From an uncultured Dialister sp. (GTDB taxonomy: Bacteria > Bacillota > Negativicutes > Veillonellales > Dialisteraceae), in assembly GCA_900547785.1 (NCBI GenBank), contig URIB01000017.1:1-27175 (forward strand): a stretch of 27,175 nucleotides of DNA, in the 5' to 3' direction. Numbering within the stretch: position 1 is the stretch's first letter; each line of letters opens with the position of its first letter. This document shows, piece after piece, positions 7,771-15,876 of the stretch. Made by a program: the position numbers and the translations under genes. Under the pieces are notes generated by a model. That model ran no database searches. It worked only from the letters and a program-made list of their open reading frames with translations, and was not told where the DNA came from.

Positions 7771-8106
7771 ATGGAAGTACAGGCTATTTCAAGAAACGTC
7801 CGCATTTCTCCCCGTAAGGTTCGCATTGTTGCTGACCTCGTCCGCGGTAAAAATGCCGGCGAAGCACTTTCTATTCTGCGTAACACCCACAAGGCAGCTT
7901 CCATTGTTGTTGAAAAGACATTGAGAAGTGCGATGGCAAATGCAGAAAACAATAACAACATGAATATTGATCATTTATATATTTCTACTATTTTCGTAGA
8001 TGCAGGCCCGATCATGAAGCGCGTGCACCCACGTTCTCGTGGACAAGCTTTCGGGATTATGAAACGTACCAGCACACTGACGGTAAAAGTTTCTGAAAGA
8101 GAATAA
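7771..8106 (+). CDS. rplV: 50S ribosomal protein L22
   Basis: A 111-residue protein with a long beta-hairpin reaching the exit-tunnel constriction, near the macrolide site. 'NVRISPRKVRIVADLVRGK' (about 9-27) and the hairpin 'GPIMKRVHPRSRGQAFGI' (about 77-94) are clear. CAGGGAGGA lies before the ATG. Length is typical; no sign of the hairpin deletions linked to macrolide resistance. Confidence 0.99.
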   Translation: MEVQAISRNVRISPRKVRIVADLVRGKNAGEALSILRNTHKAASIVVEKTLRSAMANAENNNNMNIDHLYISTIFVDAGPIMKRVHPRSRGQAFGIMKRTSTLTVKVSERE

Positions 8107-8124
8107 TCGAAGGAGGGAAACGTT

Positions 8125-8901
8125 TTGGGTCAGAAAGTTAATCCGCATGGAATGCGTGTAGGCGTAATCAATGACTGGGATTCCAAATGGTTTGCAGAAA
8201 AAGATTATGCTGAACTGCTCGTGGAAGATGCCGAAATCCGCCGGTTTTTGAAAAAACACCTGTTTGTGGCAGGTATTTCCAAAATCGGGATTAAGCGTGT
8301 AGGGAGCAGAGTGAAGATTGCCATCTATACCGCTAAACCGGGCATGGTTATCGGCCGTGGCGGTACAGGCATCGAAGATATTAAAAAGGCTCTTAAAGCT
8401 GTTACGGATAAAGAAGTCGACATTGACATTCTTGAAATCAAATCGACAGATATGAGTGCCATTCTGGTTGGAGAAAATATTGCTTCCCAGCTCGAAAGAC
8501 GTATCGGGTTCCGTCGTGCCGTAAAACAGGCTGTAGGCAGAACGATGCGTATGGGAGCAAAGGGGATTAAAGTGACCGTATCCGGTCGTCTCGGCGGTGC
8601 GGAAATTGCCCGCAGCGAAAGTTATCGTGAAGGTTCCATTCCGCTCCAGACACTTCGTGCCAACATTGATTATGCTGTAGCAACAGCACACACCACATAT
8701 GGCGCTATTGGTATTAAGGTTTGGATTTACAAAGGAGAACTTGCTCCGGGCCAGACCGTTGAAGAAACAGAAAACGTTCGTACAAGCAAAGATCGCGGAA
8801 ACCGTCATGAAAACGGCGGTAACAGAAGAGGCGGTCGCAGAGGTGATCGCAGAGAACGCAGACCGAGAAATGCCGAACGTTCCGAAAGGAGTGATTCCTG
8901 A
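8125..8901 (+). CDS. rpsC: 30S ribosomal protein S3 with a long basic C-terminal tail
   Basis: A 258-residue protein of the mRNA entry channel. 'GQKVNPHGMRVGVI' begins it; the KH domain carries the GxxG loop in 'VIGRGGTGIEDI' (about 74-85); the C-terminal domain includes 'GRLGGAEIARSE' and 'TTYGAIGIKVWIYKGE'. The start is TTG (8125) after AAGGAGGGA. After about residue 215 comes an Arg/Gly/Asn/Glu-rich low-complexity tail of some 40 residues with RGGRRGDRRERR-like repeats, making it longer than the usual 210-230. Its stop overlaps the rplP start by one base. Confidence 0.98.
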   Translation: MGQKVNPHGMRVGVINDWDSKWFAEKDYAELLVEDAEIRRFLKKHLFVAGISKIGIKRVGSRVKIAIYTAKPGMVIGRGGTGIEDIKKALKAVTDKEVDIDILEIKSTDMSAILVGENIASQLERRIGFRRAVKQAVGRTMRMGAKGIKVTVSGRLGGAEIARSESYREGSIPLQTLRANIDYAVATAHTTYGAIGIKVWIYKGELAPGQTVEETENVRTSKDRGNRHENGGNRRGGRRGDRRERRPRNAERSERSDS

Positions 8902-9326
8902 TGTTAATTCCGAAGCGTACAAAGTACCGTAAGCAGTTCCGCGGCCGTATGAAAGGCAGAGCACATCGTGGAACCACAGTGACTTACGGCGAATTCGGTT
9001 TAGTGGCATTGGAACCGTCATGGATTACCAGCCGACAGATCGAAGCAGCACGTATTGCCATGACACGTTATACAAAACGTGGCGGTAAAGTATGGATTAA
9101 GATTTTCCCGGATAAACCGGTTACATCCAAACCGATCGGTACTCGTCAGGGATCCGGCAAAGGTTCCGTCGAATACTGGGTGGCTGTAGTAAAACCGGGC
9201 CGCGTTATGTTTGAAATGGGCGGAATTCCGGCTGAAGCGGCAAAAGAAGCTATGCGTCTTGCAGGCAACAAGCTGCCGATAAAAACAAAATTTGTAGTTA
9301 AAGGTCAAGAAGTGGCAGGTGAATAA
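8901..9326 (+). CDS. rplP: 50S ribosomal protein L16
   Basis: A 141-residue protein near the A-site tRNA and the base of the L7/L12 stalk. 'MLIPKRTKYRKQFRGRMKG' starts it and 'GSGKGSVEYWVAVVKPGRVMFEM' (about 79-101) is the conserved region near the peptidyl transferase centre. It overlaps the rpsC stop by one base (TGATG), so it is coupled to S3 synthesis. Confidence 0.99.
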   Translation: MLIPKRTKYRKQFRGRMKGRAHRGTTVTYGEFGLVALEPSWITSRQIEAARIAMTRYTKRGGKVWIKIFPDKPVTSKPIGTRQGSGKGSVEYWVAVVKPGRVMFEMGGIPAEAAKEAMRLAGNKLPIKTKFVVKGQEVAGE

Positions 9327-9327
9327 A

Positions 9328-9540
9328 ATGAAGGTCAATGAAATTCGTAACCTGAGCACTGCAGAAAGAACTGAAAAGGTTGCCGGCTTAAAGGAAGAAC
9401 TGTTCAACCTCCGTTTTCAGCTCGCTACCGGTCAGCTTGAAAATCCGATGCGCATTCATGAAGTAAAAAAAGACATCGCAAAAATCAAGACCGTGCAGCG
9501 TGAAGAAGAATTGAAGGCTGCCCAAAAGGCAAAACAGTAA
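9328..9540 (+). CDS. rpmC: 50S ribosomal protein L29
   Basis: A 70-residue helical-hairpin protein next to L23 at the tunnel exit. 'MKVNEIRNLSTAE' starts it, and 'LKEELFNLRFQLATGQLENPMRIHEVKKDIAKIKT' forms the two helices. A GTG at 9319 is in frame and would add three residues, but ATG at 9328 has AGGTGA at correct spacing and gives the family's N-terminus. It lies one base after the rplP stop. Confidence 0.97.
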   Translation: MKVNEIRNLSTAERTEKVAGLKEELFNLRFQLATGQLENPMRIHEVKKDIAKIKTVQREEELKAAQKAKQ

Positions 9541-9558
9541 TTCCATAAGGAGGATCTC

Positions 9559-9819
9559 ATGGCAGAAGAAAGAAATCTGCGCAAAGTGCGCCAGGGAATT
9601 GTTGTAAGCGACAAAATGGACAAGACCGTTGTAGTTGCTGTAGAACGCAAAGTTCCCCACAAGCTTTATAAAAAAGGTATCAATACCACAACCAAGTTCA
9701 AAGCGCATGACGAAAACAACGAATGCCGTATCGGTGATACCGTTCGCATCGTCGAAACCCGCCCGCTGTCCCGTGACAAGCGTTGGAGAGTTGAGAAAAT
9801 CGTTGCCCGTCAGGATTAA
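9559..9819 (+). CDS. rpsQ: 30S ribosomal protein S17
   Basis: An 86-residue OB-fold protein that binds the 16S rRNA body early in assembly. 'LRKVRQGIVVSDKMDKTVVV' (about 7-26), 'RKVPHKLYKKGI' and 'GDTVRIVETRPLSRDKRWRV' are the signature blocks. TAAGGAGGA precedes the ATG. Ordinary length. Confidence 0.99.
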   Translation: MAEERNLRKVRQGIVVSDKMDKTVVVAVERKVPHKLYKKGINTTTKFKAHDENNECRIGDTVRIVETRPLSRDKRWRVEKIVARQD

Positions 9820-9852
9820 TTATATAGAGAGTTTTATAGGAGGATTGGCACG

Positions 9853-10221
9853 ATGATTCAGCAAGAAAGCAGACTCAACGTTGCAGATAATACCGGTGCT
9901 AAGGACATTCTGGTCATCAAAGTTCTGGGAGGATCTTTCCGTAGAAGCGGAAATATCGGCGATATTGTAGTTGCAACGGTCAAAGATGCATCACCCGGCG
10001 GCGTTGTTAAAAAAGGCCAGGTGGTAAAGGCTGTTGTGGTTCGTTCCGTAAGCGGCGTCAGCCGTCCGGACGGTTCCCATATCCGTTTTGACGAAAATGC
10101 AGCCGTTATTGTAAAAGATGATAAGAGCCCGGTAGGAACACGTATTTTTGGACCGGTAGCAAGAGAACTCCGTGAAAGAGATTTCATGAAGATTATTTCC
10201 CTGGCTCCGGAAGTGCTCTGA
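9853..10221 (+). CDS. rplN: 50S ribosomal protein L14
   Basis: A 122-residue protein at the subunit interface, forming bridges to 16S rRNA, and the target of the silencing factor RsfS. 'MIQQESRLNVADNTGAK' starts it, with 'GDIVVATVKDASPGGVVKKG' and 'DENAAVIV' in the middle and 'GTRIFGPVARELRE' near the end. ATAGGAGGA precedes the ATG. Confidence 0.99.
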   Translation: MIQQESRLNVADNTGAKDILVIKVLGGSFRRSGNIGDIVVATVKDASPGGVVKKGQVVKAVVVRSVSGVSRPDGSHIRFDENAAVIVKDDKSPVGTRIFGPVARELRERDFMKIISLAPEVL

Positions 10222-10233
10222 TAGGAGGCAAAT

Positions 10234-10566
10234 ATGAGTCAGAAATTACATGTAAAGACCGGCGATACCGTAGTTGTTATTTCCGGTAAAGACAAAGGTA
10301 AACAGGGCAAAATTAAAGAAGCCATGCCGAAAAAAGGCCGTGTGGTCATTGAAGGCGTTAATATTGTAAAAAGACATACAAAACCGACCCAGGCAAATCC
10401 CAAGGGCGGAATTATTGAAAAAGAAGCCCCCATTAATGCATCCAAGGTCATGATTCTGGACCCGGAAACAAAGAAACCGACCCGCATTAAAAAAGTACAG
10501 CAGAAAGACGGTTCCTACGTCAGAGCGGCTGTAAAGAGCGGCGCTATCTTAGACAAAGCAAAGTAA
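10234..10566 (+). CDS. rplX: 50S ribosomal protein L24
   Basis: A 110-residue assembly-initiator protein with a KOW motif: 'GDTVVVISGKDKGKQGKI' (about 11-28). It continues with 'RVVIEGVNIVKRHTKP' and 'GGIIEKEAPINASKVM'. Start 12 bases after rplN with ATAGGAGG upstream. Typical length for Firmicutes. Confidence 0.99.
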   Translation: MSQKLHVKTGDTVVVISGKDKGKQGKIKEAMPKKGRVVIEGVNIVKRHTKPTQANPKGGIIEKEAPINASKVMILDPETKKPTRIKKVQQKDGSYVRAAVKSGAILDKAK

Positions 10567-10586
10567 GCGGGGAAGGAGGATAACAA

Positions 10587-11126
10587 GTGTCCAGATTAAA
10601 TGATTTGTACAAAAGCGAAATTAGAAAATCTCTTCGCGAAAAATTCGGTTATACAAATGAAATGGAAATTCCGAAACTTGAAAAAATCGTCATCAATATC
10701 GGTGTCGGTGAAGCTACGGAAAATTCCAAAGCGGTTGATGCGGCAGCATCGGATCTGGCGGCAATTACCGGTCAGCAGCCGATCATTTGCAAAGCCCGTA
10801 AGTCTTTGGCGGCATGGAAAATCCGTGAAGGAATGCCTCTCGGATGTAAAGTCACCCTGCGTGGCGAAAGAATGTATGAATTTTTAGACCGCCTGATCAA
10901 TATTGCTCTTCCCCGTGTTCGCGATTTTCGCGGCATCAGTGCACAGAGCTTTGACGGTCGCGGCAACTATGCTTTCGGTGTAAAGGAACAGTTGATTTTT
11001 CCGGAAGTTGATTATGAAAAAATCGACAGAATCCGCGGCATGGATATTATTGTAGTAACAACGGCTAAGACTGACGAGGAAGCAAGAGAATTGCTGGCCC
11101 GCTTCGGGATGCCGTTTAAGAAGTAA
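10587..11126 (+). CDS. rplE: 50S ribosomal protein L5
   Basis: A 179-residue 5S rRNA-binding protein of the central protuberance that contacts P-site tRNA. 'EIPKLEKIVINIGVGEA', 'GQQPIICKARKSLAAWKIREG', 'VTLRGERMYEFLDRLI' and 'FDGRGNYAFGVKEQLIFPE' are conserved blocks. The start codon is GTG (10587) after GGAAGGAGGA. In E. coli, S8 represses the spc operon at this gene's start; I have not identified such a site here. Confidence 0.99.
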   Translation: MSRLNDLYKSEIRKSLREKFGYTNEMEIPKLEKIVINIGVGEATENSKAVDAAASDLAAITGQQPIICKARKSLAAWKIREGMPLGCKVTLRGERMYEFLDRLINIALPRVRDFRGISAQSFDGRGNYAFGVKEQLIFPEVDYEKIDRIRGMDIIVVTTAKTDEEARELLARFGMPFKK

Positions 11127-11139
11127 GCAGGAGGACAAT

Positions 11140-11409
11140 ATGGCAAAGAAGTCTATGTTGGAACGCGAGAAAAAAAGAGAACTCTGCGCCCGGAAATTTG
11201 CTGCCAAACGTCAGGCTCTCAAAGAAGCCGGCGATTATGAAGCGCTTAGCAAGCTTCCGCGTAATGCTTCTCCCACGCGTTTGCACAATCGTTGCAAACT
11301 GACAGGCCGTCCCCACGGCTATATGCGTAAATTCGGAATCTGCCGCAATCAGTTCCGCGATCTGGCTTACCGAGGAGAAATTCCCGGTGTTAGAAAAGCC
11401 AGCTGGTAA
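11140..11409 (+). CDS. rpsN: 30S ribosomal protein S14, zinc-free (C-minus) form
   Basis: An 89-residue S14, longer than the 61-residue zinc-binding type. The conserved C-terminal core 'GRPHGYMRKFGICRNQFRDLAY' is there, but the two CxxC pairs are gone: the first site reads C-K-L-T and the second C-R-N-Q. By family knowledge this is the zinc-independent form, like the 89-residue B. subtilis paralogue induced by zinc starvation, yet here it occupies the normal spc-operon slot between rplE and rpsH. GCAGGAGGA precedes the ATG. Confidence 0.97.
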   Translation: MAKKSMLEREKKRELCARKFAAKRQALKEAGDYEALSKLPRNASPTRLHNRCKLTGRPHGYMRKFGICRNQFRDLAYRGEIPGVRKASW

Positions 11410-11435
11410 TAAGATTTCGGGAGGAGGATTAAATA

Positions 11436-11834
11436 ATGGTAACAACCGATCCGATTGCGGATATGCTTACTCGTATCCGTAATGCGAACGATGCATATCA
11501 TGAAAAAGTAGATATGCCTGCTTCTAAAATTAAAGCTGCTGTGCTTGAAATTTTGAAGAATGAAGGCTTTATAAAAAATGTTGAACAGATCGAAGTAAAT
11601 GGACATCCGGTTCTGCGTGTAGGTTTAAAATATGGTGCAAACCGTGAAAAGGTCATCAAAGGTCTGAAAAGAATTTCTAAACCGGGTCTGCGCGTTTATG
11701 CCAACAAGGAAGAATTACCGAAGGTGTTGGGCGGACTTGGTATTGCAATTATTTCCACATCCAAGGGCGTTAAAACAGACAAGGCTGCTCGCAAAGACGG
11801 TCTTGGCGGCGAAGTCCTTGCATATGTCTGGTAA
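11436..11834 (+). CDS. rpsH: 30S ribosomal protein S8
   Basis: A 132-residue central-domain 16S rRNA binder; in E. coli it is also the translational repressor of the spc operon. 'DPIADMLTRIRNAN' (about 5-18), 'GLKRISKPGLRVYANKEELP' and 'GLGIAIISTSKGV' are diagnostic. The GGGAGGAGG ribosome-binding site is strong. Length is typical. Confidence 0.99.
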   Translation: MVTTDPIADMLTRIRNANDAYHEKVDMPASKIKAAVLEILKNEGFIKNVEQIEVNGHPVLRVGLKYGANREKVIKGLKRISKPGLRVYANKEELPKVLGGLGIAIISTSKGVKTDKAARKDGLGGEVLAYVW

Positions 11835-11851
11835 TCCGTTGGAGGTATAAT

Positions 11852-12394
11852 ATGTCAAGAATTGGCAAAAAACCGATTGCGGTCCCGGCCGGTGTGGAAG
11901 TCAAAATTGACGGACATACGGTCACCGTAAAAGGTCCTAAAGGTACATTAAGCCATACAGTCAATCCGGAAATTGATGTTAAGTTGGAAGACGGTCATGT
12001 AATCGTTTCCCGTCCGGATGATGAAATTAAAAGCCGTTCCCTTCACGGTTTGAACCGTACTCTCATTAATAATATGGTAGTCGGCGTTACAGAAGGATTT
12101 GAAAAGAAATTGGAAATCCAGGGTGTCGGTTATAATGCCCAGATGCAGGGACAAAATCTGAAACTTGCGCTCGGTTTCTCTCATCCGGTTATTATTACCC
12201 CGCCGGAAGGTATTTCATTCAGCACTCCGTCTGCTGTCAATATCGTGGTTTCCGGTATTGATAAAGATTTAGTCGGACAGGTTGCTTCTGAAATCCGTGG
12301 ATGGCGTAAACCTGAGCCATATAAAGGCAAGGGAATACGTTACGCCGGAGAATATGTTCGTCGTAAAGCCGGTAAGACCGGCGCAACGAAGTAA
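11852..12394 (+). CDS. rplF: 50S ribosomal protein L6
   Basis: A 180-residue protein near the sarcin-ricin loop and factor-binding site, with two similar domains. 'MSRIGKKPIAVPAGV' starts it; the C-terminal domain has 'EIRGWRKPEPYKGKGIRYAGE' (about 149-169), the classic L6 signature. TTGGAGGT precedes the ATG, 17 bases after rpsH. Confidence 0.99.
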   Translation: MSRIGKKPIAVPAGVEVKIDGHTVTVKGPKGTLSHTVNPEIDVKLEDGHVIVSRPDDEIKSRSLHGLNRTLINNMVVGVTEGFEKKLEIQGVGYNAQMQGQNLKLALGFSHPVIITPPEGISFSTPSAVNIVVSGIDKDLVGQVASEIRGWRKPEPYKGKGIRYAGEYVRRKAGKTGATK

Positions 12395-12412
12395 GACAGG
12401 AGGTAGAATTAT

Positions 12413-12778
12413 ATGCGCACAAATGCAAACAGAAAAGCTGTTATCCGCCGCCACCTGCGTCTTCGTCAGAAGATTTCCGGTACTGCCGATCGTCCCCGCC
12501 TGAACGTATTCCGTTCCCTGAGCAATATCTATGCCCAAGTCATTGATGACGTAGCCGGTACGACTCTTGTTTCGGCTAACAGCTTAGATAAAGAGATCAA
12601 GGCTCAATTCTCCTATGGCGGCAATGTGGAAGCTGCTAAAGCGGTCGGTGAACTGGTAGCCAAAAGAGCCCTTGAAAAAGGGATTGAAACCGTAGTATTT
12701 GATCGCGGGGGTTGCATCTATCACGGCAGAGTAAAAGCTCTGGCGGAAGGTGCCCGTGAAGCCGGCTTGAAATTTTAA
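12413..12778 (+). CDS. rplR: 50S ribosomal protein L18
   Basis: A 121-residue 5S rRNA-binding protein of the central protuberance. 'RRHLRLRQKISGTADRPRL' (about 13-31), 'VFRSLSNIYAQVIDD' and 'VFDRGGCIYHGRVKALAEGAR' are conserved. ACAGGAGGT precedes the ATG. The basic N-terminal tail typical of 5S binding is present. Confidence 0.99.
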   Translation: MRTNANRKAVIRRHLRLRQKISGTADRPRLNVFRSLSNIYAQVIDDVAGTTLVSANSLDKEIKAQFSYGGNVEAAKAVGELVAKRALEKGIETVVFDRGGCIYHGRVKALAEGAREAGLKF

Positions 12779-12795
12779 GGTAAAGGAGAAAACAC

Positions 12796-13296
12796 ATGCC
12801 AAGATTTGAAAAACAGGAATCCGACTTACAGGAAAACGTCGTTTTCATTAACCGCGTTGCTAAAGTCGTAAAAGGCGGCCGTCGTTTTTCCTTTGCTGCA
12901 TTGGTAGTAGTCGGTGACGGAAAAGGCAGAGTCGGTGCAGGTATCGGCAAAGCTGCCGAAGTGCCGGAAGCTATCCGCAAAGGTGTAGAAGCTGCTAAGA
13001 AAGATATGATCAGCGTTTCGCTTAAAAATGGTACCGTTCCGCATGAATCTTTAGGGATTTACGGAGCGGGCAAGGTTCTTATGAAGCCCGCTGCTGAAGG
13101 TACCGGTGTTATTGCCGGAGGTCCGGTTCGTGCGGTTCTTTCCCTCGTAGGAATCCGCAATGTATTGACGAAATCCCTCGGATCTTCCAATCCTATTAAT
13201 ATGGTAAAGGCAACCCTGGACGGACTCGCTAAGTTGGAAAATGTTCAGACTGTAGCTGCACTTCGCGGCAAAACGGTTGATGAAATTTATAACTAA
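12796..13296 (+). CDS. rpsE: 30S ribosomal protein S5
   Basis: A 166-residue protein lining the mRNA path, important for decoding fidelity. 'RVAKVVKGGRRFSFAALVVVG' (about 20-40) contains the loop altered in spectinomycin-resistant strains; it looks wild type. 'GKGRVGAGIGKAAEVPEAIRK' and 'SLGSSNPINMVKATLDGL' follow. AAAGGAG precedes the ATG. Confidence 0.99.
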   Translation: MPRFEKQESDLQENVVFINRVAKVVKGGRRFSFAALVVVGDGKGRVGAGIGKAAEVPEAIRKGVEAAKKDMISVSLKNGTVPHESLGIYGAGKVLMKPAAEGTGVIAGGPVRAVLSLVGIRNVLTKSLGSSNPINMVKATLDGLAKLENVQTVAALRGKTVDEIYN

Positions 13297-13309
13297 GAGG
13301 AGAGGGATC

Positions 13310-13489
13310 ATGAAGGTTATTATTACACTGAAAAAGAGTGTGATCGGATCCAAACCCGCTCACATTGCTACAGTTAAAGCTCTTGGTTTGAAAAAAACCA
13401 ATTCCTCTGTAGTTAAAGAACTCACACCCCAGATTCAAGGAATGGTTCATGCTGTTCGTCATCTGGTTGAATGCAAGGAAGCAGAATAA
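13310..13489 (+). CDS. rpmD: 50S ribosomal protein L30
   Basis: A 59-residue protein on the 50S surface. The sequence from 'MKVIITLKKSVIG' through 'TVKALGLKKTNSSV' to 'VRHLVECKE' matches the short bacterial L30. An upstream in-frame ATG at 13277 would add 11 residues overlapping rpsE, but the ATG at 13310 has AGGAGAGGG at proper spacing and gives the family's length and N-terminus. Confidence 0.97.
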   Translation: MKVIITLKKSVIGSKPAHIATVKALGLKKTNSSVVKELTPQIQGMVHAVRHLVECKEAE

Positions 13490-13506
13490 TATAAGGAGGT
13501 GTACGA

Positions 13507-13947
13507 ATGAAACTGCATGAACTGAAACCTGCGGAAGGCTCCAGAAGAGTTCGCCGCCGTGTAGGTCGCGGTATCGGTTCCGGAATGGGTAAACAATCCA
13601 CTCGCGGAGCTAAAGGACAAAATGCAAGAACCGGAGGCGGAGTACGTCCGGGATTTGAAGGCGGTCAGATGCCTCTTTATCGTCGTCTCCCTAAACGCGG
13701 ATTTAAAAATATTTTCGCTAAGCAGTATGCCGAGGTTAACGTAGAACAGCTGAATTGCTTCGATGATAAAGCTGTTGTAGATCCGGTGGCACTGATTGAA
13801 GCCGGTATTCTTAAAAACGTTCTTGACGGTGTACGTGTTCTCGGAAACGGTGAACTGACCAAAGCTCTTGAAGTAAGAGCACAGGGATTCACAAAATCTG
13901 CACAGCAGAAAATCGAAGCAGCAGGTGGAAAAGTAGAGGTGATCTGA
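13507..13947 (+). CDS. rplO: 50S ribosomal protein L15
   Basis: A 146-residue late-assembly 23S rRNA binder. 'MKLHELKPAEGSRRVRRRVG' starts it, followed by the Gly-rich basic extension 'GRGIGSGMGKQSTRGAKGQ' and 'GFEGGQMPLYRRLPKRGF' (about 57-74). Its stop lies one base before the secY start, so protein L15 and SecY synthesis may be coupled. Confidence 0.99.
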   Translation: MKLHELKPAEGSRRVRRRVGRGIGSGMGKQSTRGAKGQNARTGGGVRPGFEGGQMPLYRRLPKRGFKNIFAKQYAEVNVEQLNCFDDKAVVDPVALIEAGILKNVLDGVRVLGNGELTKALEVRAQGFTKSAQQKIEAAGGKVEVI

Positions 13948-13948
13948 T

Positions 13949-15211
13949 ATGGGGTCAGCTCTTGCCAATTTTGCTGCCAATAAGGAATTGAAAGACCGAA
14001 TCATATTTACATTGATGATGTTTTTCATATTCCGCTTGGGAGTACATATTCCGGTTCCCGGAGTGGATACGTCCATTCTGGAGAGCCTGTTCTCCTCAGG
14101 AAACCTTTTCGGATTTCTTGATTTGTTTTCCGGCGGTGCTTTGAGTAAATTCTCACTATTTGCGATGAGTATCACGCCATACATCAACTCATCCATTATC
14201 ATGCAGCTCCTGACCGCTGTCGTTCCGACGCTGGAAGAATGGCGGAAAGACGGACAGGAAGGGTATAAGAAAATACAGAAAGTAACAAGATACTTTACGA
14301 TTTTCCTGGCTCTTGTACAAGCTTTCGGTATGACCTATGCTCTCCGTATCAATCATGCATTGGTGGACAACAGTTGGATGTACTTCGTGTTTGTTATTAC
14401 CGTTCTTACTGCGGGCACCTGCCTTTTGATGTGGATTGGGGAGCAGATTACGGAGCATGGCATCGGAAACGGGATTTCCTTAATCATTTTCTGCGGTATC
14501 GTAGCCCGTTTTCCGGAAGCGATTTCCACTGTTATTGATTATTTAAAAGTAGGAACAATCAGCCCGTTCCAATTGGTACTGTTTGTGGTCATTGCTCTTG
14601 CCATGATCGTTATGGTCATTGAAGTCAATGAGGGACAGCGCAGAGTTTCCATCCAATACGCAAAACGTGTCATCGGCCGTAAAATGTATGGAGGACACTC
14701 TACCTTTTTACCGCTTAAAGTGAATCAGGCAGGCGTCATTCCGATCATCTTTGCATCGTCAATTCTTATGCTCCCTGTCACTTTGGCACAATTTGTACAT
14801 ATAGGATGGGTGCAGGCAATCGGTAATTTCTTTGCCTGGGGTTCATGGCCGAATACCATCTGCTACGGGATTCTGATTTTTATCTTCACTTATTTTTACA
14901 CCGCCATTTCACTGAATATTAAAGAATTAGCAGAAAATATGAAAAAATATGGCGGTTTCATTCCCGGTATACGTCCGGGAGAACCGACAATGATTTATAT
15001 TGATAAGGTAATGAGCCGCATCACTTTGGCGGGGGCCATCTTCCTGGCTTTCATTGCGATTCTTCCGAATTTTATCGGAAATATTACCGGTATCCAGGGT
15101 GTTTATTTCGGCGGCACATCATTACTGATTGTTGTCGGTGTAGCGTTGGATACGATGAGACAGGCACAATCTCTGATGGTGACAAGAAACTATCAGGGCT
15201 TCATTAAATAA
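13949..15211 (+). CDS. secY: preprotein translocase subunit SecY
   Basis: A 420-residue inner-membrane protein with ten predicted spans, the channel of the Sec translocon with SecE and SecG. 'RIIFTLMMFFIFRLGVHIPV' forms the first span; 'ALSKFSLFAMSITPYINSSI' is the second and plug-adjacent region; 'GEQITEHGIGNGISLII' and 'PLKVNQAGVIPIIFASS' are family signatures. The ATG is one base after the rplO stop, with AGAGGTGA inside rplO as ribosome-binding site. Confidence 0.99.
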   Translation: MGSALANFAANKELKDRIIFTLMMFFIFRLGVHIPVPGVDTSILESLFSSGNLFGFLDLFSGGALSKFSLFAMSITPYINSSIIMQLLTAVVPTLEEWRKDGQEGYKKIQKVTRYFTIFLALVQAFGMTYALRINHALVDNSWMYFVFVITVLTAGTCLLMWIGEQITEHGIGNGISLIIFCGIVARFPEAISTVIDYLKVGTISPFQLVLFVVIALAMIVMVIEVNEGQRRVSIQYAKRVIGRKMYGGHSTFLPLKVNQAGVIPIIFASSILMLPVTLAQFVHIGWVQAIGNFFAWGSWPNTICYGILIFIFTYFYTAISLNIKELAENMKKYGGFIPGIRPGEPTMIYIDKVMSRITLAGAIFLAFIAILPNFIGNITGIQGVYFGGTSLLIVVGVALDTMRQAQSLMVTRNYQGFIK

Positions 15212-15222
15212 GGAGCAGGGTT

Positions 15223-15876
15223 ATGTATATTTTATTAATGGGACCTCCCGGTGCAGGCAAAGGCACACAGGCGGAGAAACTCATTCGTGAGTATGGCATT
15301 CCCCAGATTTCGACAGGCGATATGTTTCGCGCCGCTATCAAATCCGGAACCGCTCTCGGAAAAGAAGCCAAAAGTTATATGGATAAGGGAGCGCTTGTTC
15401 CCGACAGTGTTACTGTAGGAATCGTCAAGGAAAGACTTGGGCAGGATGACTGCCGGAAAGGATGGATTCTTGACGGATTTCCCAGAACGACTGCACAAGC
15501 GGCCGCTCTTGATGCCATTCTCCATGAACTCGGAATTACTTTGACCGCAGTTCTTGGAATAAAAGCCGATTCCGAAGGTCTGGTTAAGAGAATTAGCGGC
15601 AGACTTGTCTGCAAATTTTGCGGAGCTTCTTTCCATAAAGATTTCCGTCCGCCTAAGCAGGATCATGTATGTGATAACTGCAGCGGCGAGTTGTATCAGC
15701 GTGCGGATGATAATGAAGCGACTGTAGGTGAAAGACTTGCCGTTTATGAAAAGTCAACAAAACCCTTGATTGATTATTACAAGGCAAGCGGTTGTTTTCA
15801 TGAAATTAACGGCGATCAGCCTATGGAAAAAGTCTATGAAGACATACAGACTGTCCTGAAAAAGGTTTCCGAATGA
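15223..15876 (+). CDS. adk: adenylate kinase, zinc-binding LID form
   Basis: A 217-residue cytoplasmic enzyme converting ATP plus AMP to two ADP. The P-loop 'GPPGAGKGTQ' is at 7-16, the AMP-site 'STGDMFR' at 30-36 and 'DGFPRT' at 84-89. The long LID domain carries four cysteines, Cys130, Cys133, Cys150 and Cys153, a structural zinc site common in Gram-positive-type enzymes. It sits between secY and map as usual, and its stop overlaps the map start (ATGA). Confidence 0.99.
   Translation: MYILLMGPPGAGKGTQAEKLIREYGIPQISTGDMFRAAIKSGTALGKEAKSYMDKGALVPDSVTVGIVKERLGQDDCRKGWILDGFPRTTAQAAALDAILHELGITLTAVLGIKADSEGLVKRISGRLVCKFCGASFHKDFRPPKQDHVCDNCSGELYQRADDNEATVGERLAVYEKSTKPLIDYYKASGCFHEINGDQPMEKVYEDIQTVLKKVSE

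Noticed and set aside
4866..9021. Several long antisense ORFs (up to about 350 residues) opposite the ribosomal genes
   Set aside because: They are mirror frames of highly expressed, codon-biased genes; none has a ribosome-binding site or familiar protein sequence.
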